Source: Prevotellaceae bacterium
GTDB lineage: Bacteria > Bacteroidota > Bacteroidia > Bacteroidales > Muribaculaceae
Reading direction: 5' to 3'
NCBI GenBank assembly: GCA_021772015.1
Contig: JAETNS010000006.1
Span: forward strand, 18,098 to 82,097
DNA length: 64,000 bases
The notes beneath the pieces were generated by a model that was not told the DNA's origin, made no database searches, and worked only from the letters and a program-made list of their open reading frames with translations. The position numbers were made by a program, and so were the translations under genes. The stretch's first letter is position 1, and every line of letters begins with the position of its first letter. Positions 9,043 to 17,862 of this stretch are shown here, piece after piece.

Positions 9043-9092
9043 AAAAAACACCGTCCTGCGTGGCCTTACGGCAGACACACAGGGCGGTGTGT
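9043..9092 (-). terminator. Rho-independent terminator of the T9SS operon
   Basis: On the minus strand an imperfect hairpin (ACACCGCCCTGTGTG pairing with CACGCAGGACGGTGT) ends in a T-run (A-tract 9043-9048 on the plus strand). It begins about 26 bp after the porN stop codon and closes the porT-porN operon. Confidence 0.82.
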
Positions 9093-9118
9093 AGAAGATA
9101 TTGAAAATAACCGGCTTG

Positions 9119-10318
9119 TTATTTGCGGCGGCGTACAGACTTTGTGGCAGTCGAAGAGGACTTGGGCGCGGATTTGGGCTTGGAGGCCTTTTTCTTCGGC
9201 TTGGATTTGGTTTTGGAAGCGGTGGATTTTCCACGGGCACGGGAAGAGCGTGACGAACGGACCTCTTTTTTCGGCGCATCCTCTCCGGCTTCCGCTTCGG
9301 TCTCGCCATCGCGTGAAGCGATGACATCCTCAGCATCCTTGGCGGCAGCAGCTGCCTCTTCAGCGGCTTCGCGGGCCTCACGGGCCGCGATCACCTCTTC
9401 ACGTGAGGGGACCCACAGTTTCTTGTCGAACTGCTCCAGCCGGGTTTGTATGCTGTCCTGCGCCCTCTGGCGATCGTCGGGATCAGGATATAGCTGCATC
9501 ATCGACTTGTTGGCCAGATTGCGGGTCTTATAGATATCCCCGTCATACATGTTGCGCGAAAAATAATCGGCATAAGTATATTTGGGGAGATTGTTGTCAT
9601 CGTCAACAAATATATATTGCTGGGTCAGGAATGGCCGCAGATTATCCATCTTCACCCAGAACATCGGATAACGGACAGCCTCACCTCCGAAATCATCGGA
9701 GCGGTGAAGCACCGGGCATATGGCCTCCACGATCCTGCGGGTCTTGTTGGTGCGGGTATCAAACTCCCATTTCTCAAGAACGAAATAAGAAAGCACCTCA
9801 TTGGCCGGAACATCGGCCTCCTCAATGAGGAACTTCGGATTTTTCTCCGTAGAACCTTTCGCCGGAGAATACAGCACATGGAAGCGGTTGAGCATGTCGG
9901 CCACCTTGACCTTGTATTGATCGGTGAAGATCTCCTTCCCGTCAAGATATTCGTAAACGGGGATACGGTTGTCGGCCACAAGCCGCATTATGATACGGAA
10001 AAGATTCTCCTGCCCGTCAACCACCTCTTCCGGGTAATAGAGCGGAGTGTTTTTCGGATTGTCGAGCTTGAGATCACGGTAGATTACGCGCATCCACATT
10101 TTGTCAGCGTCGGAAGTCTCCTGGGAGGTGAAACGCTGCTGCATACGCTCTGTCACCCCCGGACTTGCCGATTGCTGCTTGTCGCGGGAGCGGTCAGAGC
10201 CTCCCCTGCGGACAATCGAGGAGCTTGACGAGCCGCCATCGTTTGTCTGGGCCGCAACGGGAGCCATCCCCGCGAGAAGGGCGACGGCGGCCAAGGTATA
10301 TCTTGCAAATGCTTTCAT
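9119..10318 (-). CDS. porN: Type IX secretion/gliding component PorN (GldN)
   Basis: 399 aa with signal peptide (cut near VAAQ-T), periplasmic. The GldN core is clear: MWMRVIYRDLKLDN, PLYYPEE, NLFRIIMRL, and IPVYEYLDG followed by FTDQYKV. PorN forms the periplasmic ring with the lipoprotein PorK at the outer membrane and contacts the PorLM motor. The last ~70 residues form a Ser/Lys/Arg-rich low-complexity tail (SSRSSRARGKS, KPKKKASKPK, ending VRRRK) after an Ala/Glu helix; this tail looks longer than needed for the core domain and may be disordered. Last gene of the operon, 24 bp after porM. Confidence 0.93.
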   Translation of the reverse strand: MKAFARYTLAAVALLAGMAPVAAQTNDGGSSSSSIVRRGGSDRSRDKQQSASPGVTERMQQRFTSQETSDADKMWMRVIYRDLKLDNPKNTPLYYPEEVVDGQENLFRIIMRLVADNRIPVYEYLDGKEIFTDQYKVKVADMLNRFHVLYSPAKGSTEKNPKFLIEEADVPANEVLSYFVLEKWEFDTRTNKTRRIVEAICPVLHRSDDFGGEAVRYPMFWVKMDNLRPFLTQQYIFVDDDNNLPKYTYADYFSRNMYDGDIYKTRNLANKSMMQLYPDPDDRQRAQDSIQTRLEQFDKKLWVPSREEVIAAREAREAAEEAAAAAKDAEDVIASRDGETEAEAGEDAPKKEVRSSRSSRARGKSTASKTKSKPKKKASKPKSAPKSSSTATKSVRRRK

Positions 10319-10342
10319 ATTTCGGATTATGGTCTTGTTCTT

Positions 10343-11911
10343 TTAGTTGACTATGACTTCTATCGGGGCGAGATCGCGGGTTATGCCGTCAGGACCGACA
10401 GCTTTCACACGCGAGATGTAAAACCGTTTGCCACGGCTGAGTCGCCGGAAGGAGTCTTTCTGACGCTGGGAGAACTGGTCACCCTGCGAGACTTCGGGAA
10501 TCGCGTTGCCCATCGAGTCGAAGAAGACCGTCTCGAAACTCAGCACCTTGAACTGAATGTTCAGAAGGTCATCATCAATCGCCGCCTCGATACCGGGGGC
10601 GTTGAGCAGAAATGCTTTCGACAGACCGCGGCCGCCACCCTTGTAATGGCTTGTGTTGCCGTTAGCATCCTTGTATGCGATGTACGGGGTCGGATCGGGA
10701 AGCTTGCGGACACGGAATTTGGTGGTCGCCATCGTCATCTGACGGCCGTCCATCTCGGCATTGACAGTGACGGTAGCCTCCTCCCCCACCTTCGAGGGAT
10801 GGGCGATCCAATGATCGCCGCTGCGGGTGAGAGATCCGTTGGTCATGGTTGCCGACACACCGTTCATCGCCACGCCCGGCACCGATATGGAGATAGGATT
10901 GTCGATTCCGGCGTAGAGGACATTCATCATCGTGGCCGACACTGTGGCCGTAGGCTCTATCACAGTGTAGCTTGACTGGAAAGGATGACGGCTCACACTG
11001 CCGTCGCCATGCGGCACTTCCAGATAACCTTTGTAGTCGAATGTCCCGATAGCACCGGGCGAAATCTCATAAAGTCCCATGTCATTGCCAAGCTTGTTGC
11101 CGTTGACATAGATGACCGGGCGGGCCGTCGTGTCGACTGCCGCGAGAACTATGTTGGCCGAATATTTGCCGCCACGCATGACGAAACGGCTCTGTGGGAT
11201 GACAAAGGCATTTAGCTCGTTGACACGGACATCGCCGGCATCCACATTCGCCAGAAGCGCCTGCAAAGCCTCTCCTTCAGCATATTTCACGTCATTCTGC
11301 AGCTTCGTCAGAAGTGTCACGGCTGCGACAACGGGCTGATTGTTGAATTTCGACTCCTCCCAGGTCTGTTTGCCGAGAGTGCCTTTGCTAAGCACCGCGT
11401 CAGTGGACAGTGCCTTCAGTATGTTCTCGCGCTTGACCGAGTCAGCCATCAGAGACGCGATATAGGTGCGGTATCCTTCGATGGTGTTGCGCAGATGGAG
11501 ACCCTGGGGCTTTGATCCTGAAAGCATCACAATCGAAGCGGCCTCAAGGTTGTCGCGGTTCTGGATGTTGTCAAGATCGCCGTCATCGCCGTCGGCCTCC
11601 ATGACAATCATTCGTTTGAGCGAATCGATCTTGAGATAAACGCCATCGGTCACACGGCGCACCTCCCGGGCCTTGTCATACCAGACCTGCCCCTTGTCGG
11701 GGTTCTGCTCGGCAAAAGCCTGGAGAGTATGGAGGATGGCAGCGTTTCGCTGCTCCACATTGCTGTTGGTTCGTTTTAAGCCCTCCTCGACCTGGGTGAA
11801 ACCGTTGAGCACATCGCTCGACACGTTCAGAGCCAGCATAGCGGTCAGAACGATGTACATGAGGTTGATCATCTTCTGACGCGGGGAAAGCCTGTTGTTA
11901 CTGGTACCCAA
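10343..11911 (-). CDS. porM: Type IX secretion motor protein PorM (GldM)
   Basis: 522 aa. The N-terminus has the GldM signature RLSPRQKMINLMYIVLTAMLALNV: a short cytoplasmic stretch and one transmembrane helix. A long helical then beta-rich periplasmic region with the D1-D4 type domains follows. PorM forms the rotor/stator motor with PorL in the inner membrane and transmits proton-driven motion to the PorKN rings. Length is in the normal range. Located 24 bp before porN and 51 bp after porL. Confidence 0.95.
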   Translation of the reverse strand: MGTSNNRLSPRQKMINLMYIVLTAMLALNVSSDVLNGFTQVEEGLKRTNSNVEQRNAAILHTLQAFAEQNPDKGQVWYDKAREVRRVTDGVYLKIDSLKRMIVMEADGDDGDLDNIQNRDNLEAASIVMLSGSKPQGLHLRNTIEGYRTYIASLMADSVKRENILKALSTDAVLSKGTLGKQTWEESKFNNQPVVAAVTLLTKLQNDVKYAEGEALQALLANVDAGDVRVNELNAFVIPQSRFVMRGGKYSANIVLAAVDTTARPVIYVNGNKLGNDMGLYEISPGAIGTFDYKGYLEVPHGDGSVSRHPFQSSYTVIEPTATVSATMMNVLYAGIDNPISISVPGVAMNGVSATMTNGSLTRSGDHWIAHPSKVGEEATVTVNAEMDGRQMTMATTKFRVRKLPDPTPYIAYKDANGNTSHYKGGGRGLSKAFLLNAPGIEAAIDDDLLNIQFKVLSFETVFFDSMGNAIPEVSQGDQFSQRQKDSFRRLSRGKRFYISRVKAVGPDGITRDLAPIEVIVN

Positions 11912-11962
11912 TGGTTAAGAGTTTATAAGGTTGAAGATCTTGTCTTAAAAAACCACCGCCTG

Positions 11963-12973
11963 TCAGAGATCGGAAGGACGGCGTGTCCCCTGGTATTGGG
12001 GTGGCACTGTGTGGGTTGCCGCCGGAGACTGCGCCACAGGCGCGTCATCTGGCTCGGGAACGACCGGAGCGGGAGCGGCAGCCGCCTGCGCGGAGGCCTG
12101 TGCCGCCGCAGCCGCCAATGGATTTGCGGCATACATGTTGATGGTCATGGCGTTGATCATCTTCTCATATACGGAATTGAGCTGATGCATGTACAGGGCC
12201 ATCTTCTCTGTCTCCTCGCAATAACGTGCGCTCTGGGATGAGCTGCGCTCATACATGTCGCGGATCTCCTTGATACCGGCGTTGACACGGTCGATAGCGT
12301 CGAGCTGTGAGCTGACGCTTTTCAACTGAATCTCGTAGATCGTGTTAAGACCCTGTATGTTGCGGTTGAGACCCTGCATCTGCTCGACATAGCCTGTCGA
12401 TGAGCGGGTGATGTTCTCGGAGTTCTCGGTTATGGCGCGGTATGACTCAAGCAAGACATCGCTGACGGTGTTGAGCGAACGGGTCGTCTCCTGGAGATGG
12501 CGCAGCTCTTCGGCCATCGCCGAAACCTGGTCGAGGTAAGTCTGGGTCGCCGAGACCATCGAACTGACAACTTCGGCAGGGGTGGAGTCGGAAGCAAGGA
12601 CAGGAGCCTTGACAGGCGCGCCGGCTGCAGCGGATGCATCACCGCCGTTGACACCCCCGTTGATGACAACACCCGTACCCCCTTTGAAATCCGGACGGTC
12701 GTCAGGATTGTCGGTATCGAATACCGGGAAGACATTCTCCCATTTATATTCCCGTGGAGGACGGTCAAAAGCTGTCAAAGTGAACATCAAGACCTCGGTA
12801 CCCATACCGAGAGACAGCAGGAAGTTGCCTCCGGGGAGATGGAGGATCTTGAAAAGAGCGCCCCAGATCACGATGGCCGCGCCGATCGAATAAGCGAAGT
12901 TGAAGAAACGCTGCCCCTTGTCAGATGAGATCCAGGCCGAGAGCCCGCGTTTGTATTGTTTGTATTTTCCCAT
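11963..12973 (-). CDS. porL: Type IX secretion motor protein PorL (GldL)
   Basis: 336 aa. Two N-terminal transmembrane helices are visible (FAYSIGAAIVIWGALFKIL; FLLSLGMGTEVLMFTLTAF), with the conserved HLPGG turn between them and a Glu (GMGTEVL) in the second helix, where the family has its proton-path acidic residue. A large cytoplasmic part with coiled coil (res. ~150-290) and an Ala/Pro-rich C-terminal tail follow. PorL and PorM together make the proton-powered T9SS motor. The Ala/Pro tail (AAAAAQASAQAAAAPAP) is low complexity and probably not structured. Confidence 0.95.
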   Translation of the reverse strand: MGKYKQYKRGLSAWISSDKGQRFFNFAYSIGAAIVIWGALFKILHLPGGNFLLSLGMGTEVLMFTLTAFDRPPREYKWENVFPVFDTDNPDDRPDFKGGTGVVINGGVNGGDASAAAGAPVKAPVLASDSTPAEVVSSMVSATQTYLDQVSAMAEELRHLQETTRSLNTVSDVLLESYRAITENSENITRSSTGYVEQMQGLNRNIQGLNTIYEIQLKSVSSQLDAIDRVNAGIKEIRDMYERSSSQSARYCEETEKMALYMHQLNSVYEKMINAMTINMYAANPLAAAAAQASAQAAAAPAPVVPEPDDAPVAQSPAATHTVPPQYQGTRRPSDL

Positions 12974-13009
12974 TGATACGAGTCTTAGGAAGATGGTTGG
13001 TGGCTATGT

Positions 13010-14455
13010 TTATTTCGAGGATTTCTGTCCCTTGGCGAATCCGATCTGCGAACGGACACAACGGAATCCGATATATGAACGTTGCTCGTTCTGGAACTCC
13101 CACATGCGGATGTCACTCCTTATGTTGTGGGCCACATCTTTCCATGAACCGCCGCGTACGATCTTGCGCTTCATGCGATAGGGATCTTCGACGGCCGCGT
13201 CATAACGGTATTCGGGATTAAGGTCGGAGGTGAGGTCCTGAACCGTCTCGACGAATGCTGTCGAGGTCCATTCGCTGACATTTCCGGCCATGTCGTAAAG
13301 CCCGAAATCATTCGGGGAATAGGTGCCGACGCGCGATGTGATCAGATGGCCGTCCTTGACGTAGTTTCCGTCATTGGGCTTGAAGTTGGCGTAGAAACAG
13401 CCTTTGTCCTCGCTCATTGTCAGATCACCCTCCCAGGGGAACATGTTGTCATTCTCACCGGCGCGGGCGGCGAATTCCCATTCTGCCTCTGTCGGAAGAC
13501 GGTAAGGCTCCACATATATCCCCTCCTTGCCGAGGGAGCGTTTGAGGAAATCGGTGCGCCAGTTGCAGAACGCGTTGGCCTGCTCCCAGCTCACCCCGAC
13601 AACAGGATACTCGCTGTAGCCGCCATGACTGAAATACATGCGGACATACGGCTCGTTGTAGGCATTCTCGAAGTCATTCACCCAGCAGGTGGTGTCGGGA
13701 TAGACATTGACGATATAGGTGTTGAGGAAATCATAGTCGCCGGTAAGGCCGCGGGATATCGTCTGACGGACAATCTCACCCTCATCGTTGATGTAGGCAG
13801 TGTCCTTCGAGATCTGCGGGATGTCGGTCGGTGTCGACAGGTCGGTGTTGTAGACCCTCTTGCGGGGGTCAAGGCGGTTGCGGCGTTTGGCAGCCTCGGT
13901 ATGGTTATACACCTCGTAACGGTAGTTGAGCTGCTCGGGGTCGAGCTCACGCGCGCCGGTTATGGGGTTGGTCCTGTAAACACTCTCGATCGCTCTCTGG
14001 GCATCCTCGTCGGGATTGCGCCAGGGGATGGGCTTCGACCAGTTGAGACGGGGAGTGATGGGATTTCCCTGCTTGTCCTCCTCGATCTTGAAAGCCTCGT
14101 TTCCGCCATATGCGGGATCAGCCAGACGCTCGCGAATGATGGAGTCGCGGACCCAGAAGACAAACTGTTTGTATTTCGAGTTTGTCACCTCTGTCTCGTC
14201 CATCCAGAAGGCATCGACCGACATCCCCTTGGTGTCGGCGGCAAGGTTCCATGCGCTGTCGGCCTTGGCGGGGCCCATGTCCATCGAGCCACGGCTCACA
14301 AGCACCATGCCGTAAGGGGTGGGCTCGGCCCATGAAACGCCGCCCACGCCGGTCACTTCGCCTCCCGCAGACCCTCCACGACGGCCGGAGGCACAGCTGG
14401 CGGCTGTGATCAGCAGCAATGCGGCGGGAAGGAGGTATAACGAAAGTTTCTTCAT
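13010..14455 (-). CDS. porK: Type IX secretion lipoprotein PorK (GldK), sulfatase-modifying-factor fold
   Basis: 481 aa from the ATG at 14455; an ATG nine codons upstream is in frame, but the MKKLSLYLL start gives a proper lipoprotein signal with lipobox at Cys21 (TAASC). The body is an FGE/SUMF1-type domain: FCNWRTDFL, RLPTEAEWEFAARAGE, FGLYDMAGNVSEW, KIVRGGSWKD, YIGFRCVRS. PorK is anchored in the outer membrane and forms the ring with PorN. It is a structural member of this fold and is not thought to modify sulfatases. The gene is second to last before the motor genes, in the usual P-K-L-M-N order. Confidence 0.95.
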   Translation of the reverse strand: MKKLSLYLLPAALLLITAASCASGRRGGSAGGEVTGVGGVSWAEPTPYGMVLVSRGSMDMGPAKADSAWNLAADTKGMSVDAFWMDETEVTNSKYKQFVFWVRDSIIRERLADPAYGGNEAFKIEEDKQGNPITPRLNWSKPIPWRNPDEDAQRAIESVYRTNPITGARELDPEQLNYRYEVYNHTEAAKRRNRLDPRKRVYNTDLSTPTDIPQISKDTAYINDEGEIVRQTISRGLTGDYDFLNTYIVNVYPDTTCWVNDFENAYNEPYVRMYFSHGGYSEYPVVGVSWEQANAFCNWRTDFLKRSLGKEGIYVEPYRLPTEAEWEFAARAGENDNMFPWEGDLTMSEDKGCFYANFKPNDGNYVKDGHLITSRVGTYSPNDFGLYDMAGNVSEWTSTAFVETVQDLTSDLNPEYRYDAAVEDPYRMKRKIVRGGSWKDVAHNIRSDIRMWEFQNEQRSYIGFRCVRSQIGFAKGQKSSK

Positions 14456-14505
14456 ATTTCTGAGTAGTTGTAATCTTGTCATTCAAAATCCCAGTCCGGG
14501 GTGTC

Positions 14506-15504
14506 TCACATTATGCGGACACTGCGGTGACGGTTGCGGTTTTTCTCCGAAAAATCGAGCTTCAGGCTGTATCCGGCGAAAATCTCGAAACTGCCGGAGG
14601 AGGCTTTCGCGATGGCCGACGTCGGATAATCATAGCTGAACCCTATGTAAAATCCTTTCAACTCGGCCGAGATCACTGCGTAGACAGCGTCTTTCCACCT
14701 GTAGCCGACTCCAAGGCTAAGGAATTTGTTGTAACGCCCGCGGACAGTCGCCTCCCAGGTGGTGAACGTGAAATCGGTCTTGACCAACGCAGACGGCATC
14801 ACTTCAAATAACGTGTTTTTCACCTTAATATTGCTTCCGGCCATAAAATATAAGGTGCGCCCTATCTGGAACTCGTAGTTTTTCTCTTCGGAGTTTTCCC
14901 CCGACTCGGCGTTGAGGCTGACCGACGGAGCATTGAGGTGAGTGCCGGAGACCCCGACCCAGAATTTGGGATGGGAGTAGAACAGACCCGCGCTTACATC
15001 GAAAGCATTCCCCCGGATGTCTTGCTTGGGGATGGCTTCATCGTTGGGCTGGTGATAATCGTCCTGATCCGGGATGTAGACCTCCGACCCTTTGAAAGAC
15101 TGGTCGACGAAACCGACTTGCGCTCCTATCGAGAGAGTCCCTTTGAAGAGTTTCTGCTTATAGGCTACCTGCGCCCCTATGTTGAGGTTCTTGTAAAGCC
15201 CCATCGATTCCTGTTGCATCACCAGTCCCACACCAAACCGCTTCTTGAAAAGCATGAACGGCATGTCGGCGGCCACCACGAAAGTCTTGGGAGCGCCGTG
15301 GATCCCCACCCACTGCAGGCGCGCGCCGCCACGGATCTTCAACAGGTCGGTCGTGCCGATGGCTGCGGCGTTGTAGTAGTTCGGGACCTCGAAATACTGT
15401 GAGAACTGTGCGTCTGACTGCGCCGAGGCTTTAATGCCGGACAGCAGAAACAGCGTCGGCAACAGTGCGAGAATCAGATTATTAAGGCTAAGCCGTCGTT
15501 TCAT
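14506..15504 (-). CDS. porP: PorP/SprF-family type IX secretion outer membrane protein
   Basis: 332 aa with signal peptide (cut near ASAQ-S). The mature start SDAQFSQYFEVPNYYNAAAIG is the family signature (QFSQY...P..NPA in most members). The rest alternates like a 14-strand outer membrane barrel and ends with a charged tail. PorP/SprF proteins tether periplasmic adaptors such as PorE to the T9SS or pair with specific substrates. Placed 51 bp upstream of porK, the standard position. Confidence 0.93.
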   Translation of the reverse strand: MKRRLSLNNLILALLPTLFLLSGIKASAQSDAQFSQYFEVPNYYNAAAIGTTDLLKIRGGARLQWVGIHGAPKTFVVAADMPFMLFKKRFGVGLVMQQESMGLYKNLNIGAQVAYKQKLFKGTLSIGAQVGFVDQSFKGSEVYIPDQDDYHQPNDEAIPKQDIRGNAFDVSAGLFYSHPKFWVGVSGTHLNAPSVSLNAESGENSEEKNYEFQIGRTLYFMAGSNIKVKNTLFEVMPSALVKTDFTFTTWEATVRGRYNKFLSLGVGYRWKDAVYAVISAELKGFYIGFSYDYPTSAIAKASSGSFEIFAGYSLKLDFSEKNRNRHRSVRIM

Positions 15505-15535
15505 AAGCGTCTTTCAAACGATTCCTTGACAGAGG

Positions 15536-16285
15536 TCATTCAAAGTAAAATGAAAGCACGACCATCTGGGTCGTCGCCCTTTTCACAGACAGGTTGACAT
15601 TGGTCCTCAGCGGGTCGTCGACCAAGTCCGGGCGGTTGTGGTTGATACAGTCAGTCAGCCCGAAGCAGAATTTCAGTTCGGGGATGAGTTTGAAGTAGGG
15701 CAGATAAATGTCACATCCGAAGCCTACCGACAGCATGAATTCCGAGGATTTCGTCTTTATGAAATCGGTGTTTTTCTTGGCCACGTCGATCGACGGTATC
15801 ACCCCTCCGATCACATACGGGCGCAGGTTGCGCATCCTCTGGGCGGCGAATTTCAGCTCTACAGGAAGGACGAGATAGGCCGACTTCAGATCCTGCCGCT
15901 CGCGGACATCGTTGGCCGTGTCGTAGAAATCTATAACCCGGTTGCCGAACCACAGGCCGGGACTGACGCGAAGCGAGAAATAATTGTTAAGGCGCAATTC
16001 CGCCAGACCATTCACGCAGAACCCGGGGTTGTATGAGGGCTGCGACATGAACCAGGCCTGGCCATCCTCGGTTATGAATCCATTGTGATGGAAACTCATG
16101 CCGAATGTGTTCATCCCGACCGAAAAGCCGAGATGGAAACGGCGCATATCCGCATACGGGCGGTTAAGCACCTTGTCATTGAGCTTCTTGGCCGACGCGG
16201 GGAGGGCTGAAAGCAACGCGGCGACTATCGCCACAGCCATCACAAGCCTGACAGGGAAGAGATATGTCTTTGTTTTCAAACTCAT
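15536..16285 (-). CDS. porT: PorT-family outer membrane protein needed for type IX secretion
   Basis: 249 aa with signal peptide (cut near PASAKK). The mature protein opens with the PorT-like YADMRRFHLGFSVGMN and proceeds as an eight-strand-type barrel (FSLRVSPGLWFGN, YLVLPVELKF, YVIGGVIPSIDV, ending VVLSFYFE). PorT of Porphyromonas gingivalis is similar in size and is required for gingipain export. Here it is the first gene of the por operon, 31 bp before porP; in P. gingivalis porT lies apart from porPKLMN. Similar barrels exist with other roles, but family signature and context together make the assignment firm. Confidence 0.85.
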   Translation of the reverse strand: MSLKTKTYLFPVRLVMAVAIVAALLSALPASAKKLNDKVLNRPYADMRRFHLGFSVGMNTFGMSFHHNGFITEDGQAWFMSQPSYNPGFCVNGLAELRLNNYFSLRVSPGLWFGNRVIDFYDTANDVRERQDLKSAYLVLPVELKFAAQRMRNLRPYVIGGVIPSIDVAKKNTDFIKTKSSEFMLSVGFGCDIYLPYFKLIPELKFCFGLTDCINHNRPDLVDDPLRTNVNLSVKRATTQMVVLSFYFE

Positions 16286-16398
16286 TAATTTATTAACGCC
16301 ACCCGGAAAACTTTATTGCCGCGTAAAGCAAAAAATAAGGACATTGTTAATATTGGTTAATCCGCGATCTCTTTACGGCGGCTTCGGCGTTTATCTAT

Positions 16399-16406
16399 TA
16401 ACTTTG
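16399..16406 (+). promoter_or_regulatory. -7 element of the small lipoprotein gene
   Basis: TAACTTTG ends 16 bp before the ATG at 16423. No good TTTG is found at the expected -33 spacing, so only the -7 half is convincing. The divergent porT promoter must lie in the same 137-bp gap; a TATTTTTTG at minus-strand 16333-16325 is a weak candidate. Confidence 0.5.
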
Positions 16407-16422
16407 TCTAAATTTTCGAAAA

Positions 16423-16803
16423 ATGAAGAAACTCCGGATACATATCCTGCTACTCGCGGCCGTTATAGCCACAGGACTCGGCCTGACATCATGCGAAACC
16501 GACTCCCCGGCTGAAATGTGGTATCTCAGCGGCACATGGCAATGCATGCAATACCCGGATGAGACCCTCACTTTCTACATGGACGGCACCGGCTACTGGC
16601 AAAACGACTACACCGGCGAATATGAGAACTTCAATTACTATTGTGATGGCGACTACCTGTCGTTCAGATGGTTCCCCCAATACGGTCCGTCATATCCCGA
16701 GGACTGCACGATATACGCGCCCAACTCCAACGCCATACAGATAACCTATCCGCCAAGCAGCGGATACGGCCCTGTCACCCTCTACTACTCCCGTATCTAC
16801 TGA
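16423..16803 (+). CDS. Small lipoprotein of unknown function
   Basis: 126 aa. A lipoprotein signal peptide (MKKLRIHILLLAAV) ends at Cys24 (LTSCE). The mature ~100 residues are rich in Tyr, Trp and Pro with alternating strands (YLSGTWQCM, LTFYMDGTGYW, DYLSFRWFPQYG, VTLYYSRIY), resembling a small lipocalin-like or calycin-type barrel as seen in other Bacteroidetes lipoproteins (inference from pattern only). The next gene, yhhQ, has its own leader, so this gene may be a single unit. I do not recognise the family. Confidence 0.7.
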   Translation: MKKLRIHILLLAAVIATGLGLTSCETDSPAEMWYLSGTWQCMQYPDETLTFYMDGTGYWQNDYTGEYENFNYYCDGDYLSFRWFPQYGPSYPEDCTIYAPNSNAIQITYPPSSGYGPVTLYYSRIY

Positions 16804-16856
16804 TCGCGGCCGCAGTGGGGTGAGCGTCCCCCCTTAACTCCGACATTTTATCAGAC

Positions 16857-16885
16857 CGAGTGCTTGCAACCTCGTAAAAAACAAG
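16857..16885 (+). promoter_or_regulatory. preQ1 class I riboswitch controlling yhhQ
   Basis: P1 is CGAG (16857-16860) pairing with CTCG (16871-16874). The 10-nt loop TGCTTGCAAC lies between, then an A-rich strand TAAAAAA. The pseudoknot P2 is CTTG in the loop (16863-16866) with CAAG (16882-16885). Loop length, the ...CAAC end and the AAAAAACAAG tail match the class I preQ1 aptamer layout. It ends 4 nt before the ATG at 16890, so ligand binding would hide the start region (translational control). Confidence 0.88.
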
Positions 16886-16889
16886 ACCA

Positions 16890-17609
16890 ATGGAAAAGAA
16901 TATCCAATCCAAACCACACTTCACCCTGGCTTTCCTGATCCTGACATCACTGTTCGTAGTGTGTCTGATCATTGCCAACCTCGTAGAAATCAAAACCGTA
17001 AGCATCGGAGCCGTGACGGTGACGGCCGGACTCGCCGTATTCCCCCTCTCATATATCATCAACGACTGCATAGTGGAAGTCTATGGCTTCCGCAAAGCAA
17101 GACTCGTCATATGGCTGGGGTTCGCCATGAGCCTGCTGACAGCCGTGATGCTCAATATCGCCATACAGCTGCCGGGCGGTCCTGACTGGGACGCCCAGGA
17201 AGCCATGGAGACAATCTACGGGTCTGTGCCACGCATAATGCTGGCAAGTTTCACAGCTTTCATCTGCGGCTCAATGGTCAACGCCTACGTGATGAGCCGG
17301 ATGAAACGCGCAGCCTCCACGGCCTCATCAGGCGCGACCTGGCGGTTCTCCCTGCGCGCCATCATCTCTACACTCTGGGGTGAGGGAGTCGATTCGGTAA
17401 TCTTTTTCCCGATCGCATTCGGGGGAGTCTTGCCGACATCCACCATCATCTCCCTGATCGTTTCGCAGGCTTTACTAAAGACTGCTTACGAAATACTGAT
17501 CCTGCCGGTGACGATAGCTGTGGTGAAACGCCTCAAACGCATCGAAGGGGATGACACGGTCGACTCCTCCTCGACCAACTATTCCTGGTGGAGGCTGACC
17601 GACATCTGA
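16890..17609 (+). CDS. yhhQ: Queuosine-precursor transporter (YhhQ/QPTR family)
   Basis: 239 aa, six or so hydrophobic helices. Typical features of the VUT/YhhQ family are visible: an early FVVCLIIANLVEIK helix, FPLSYIINDCIVEVYGFRKAR with its conserved acidic and Arg residues, and a later GEGVDSVIFFPIAFGG helix. The family imports preQ0/preQ1-type 7-deazaguanine precursors across the inner membrane for tRNA queuosine synthesis. The preQ1-I aptamer directly in front of the start codon independently supports the substrate. Confidence 0.94.
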   Translation: MEKNIQSKPHFTLAFLILTSLFVVCLIIANLVEIKTVSIGAVTVTAGLAVFPLSYIINDCIVEVYGFRKARLVIWLGFAMSLLTAVMLNIAIQLPGGPDWDAQEAMETIYGSVPRIMLASFTAFICGSMVNAYVMSRMKRAASTASSGATWRFSLRAIISTLWGEGVDSVIFFPIAFGGVLPTSTIISLIVSQALLKTAYEILILPVTIAVVKRLKRIEGDDTVDSSSTNYSWWRLTDI

Positions 17610-17862
17610 TACCCCCTGATTTATACCTAGCGCGTCACCCCCGCCTATGTGAAATCGAAACACCACAATTATAAGGGTTTATTAAAAATTTTTCCGCTGA
17701 AATAGCTTCTGTTTCAGAAAAAATCACGATATTTGCAGTTGCATTTTGACCCGCAGCCCTTCGGTTTCGGCCTAAACCTTTACGGTTCAACGGTTTGCGG
17801 CAATCAGACATGACAGCGACATTGCCACGCAACTATTAAATAAAATAATCGATATACCCGCT
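17610..17862 (+). other. 253-bp leader region of the HU gene
   Basis: No gene is seen. A short dyad CTGAAA/TTTCAG occurs at 17697-17717 (9-base loop) and is followed by GATATTTG at 17728-17735, one base off a -7 element. This is the best, but weak, promoter candidate and would give a leader of over 100 nt. Confidence 0.35.

Noticed and set aside
9617..10228. 203-codon open frame on the + strand opposite porN
   Set aside because: Lies wholly inside porN, with no start signal and no family resemblance.
13346..14335. 329-codon open frame on the + strand opposite porK
   Set aside because: It is a shadow of the strong porK reading frame in high-GC DNA. It has no promoter and no recognisable protein features.
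16816..16832. GGGG/CCCC hairpin after the small lipoprotein gene
   Set aside because: Only a 4-bp stem and no T-run, too weak to call a terminator.
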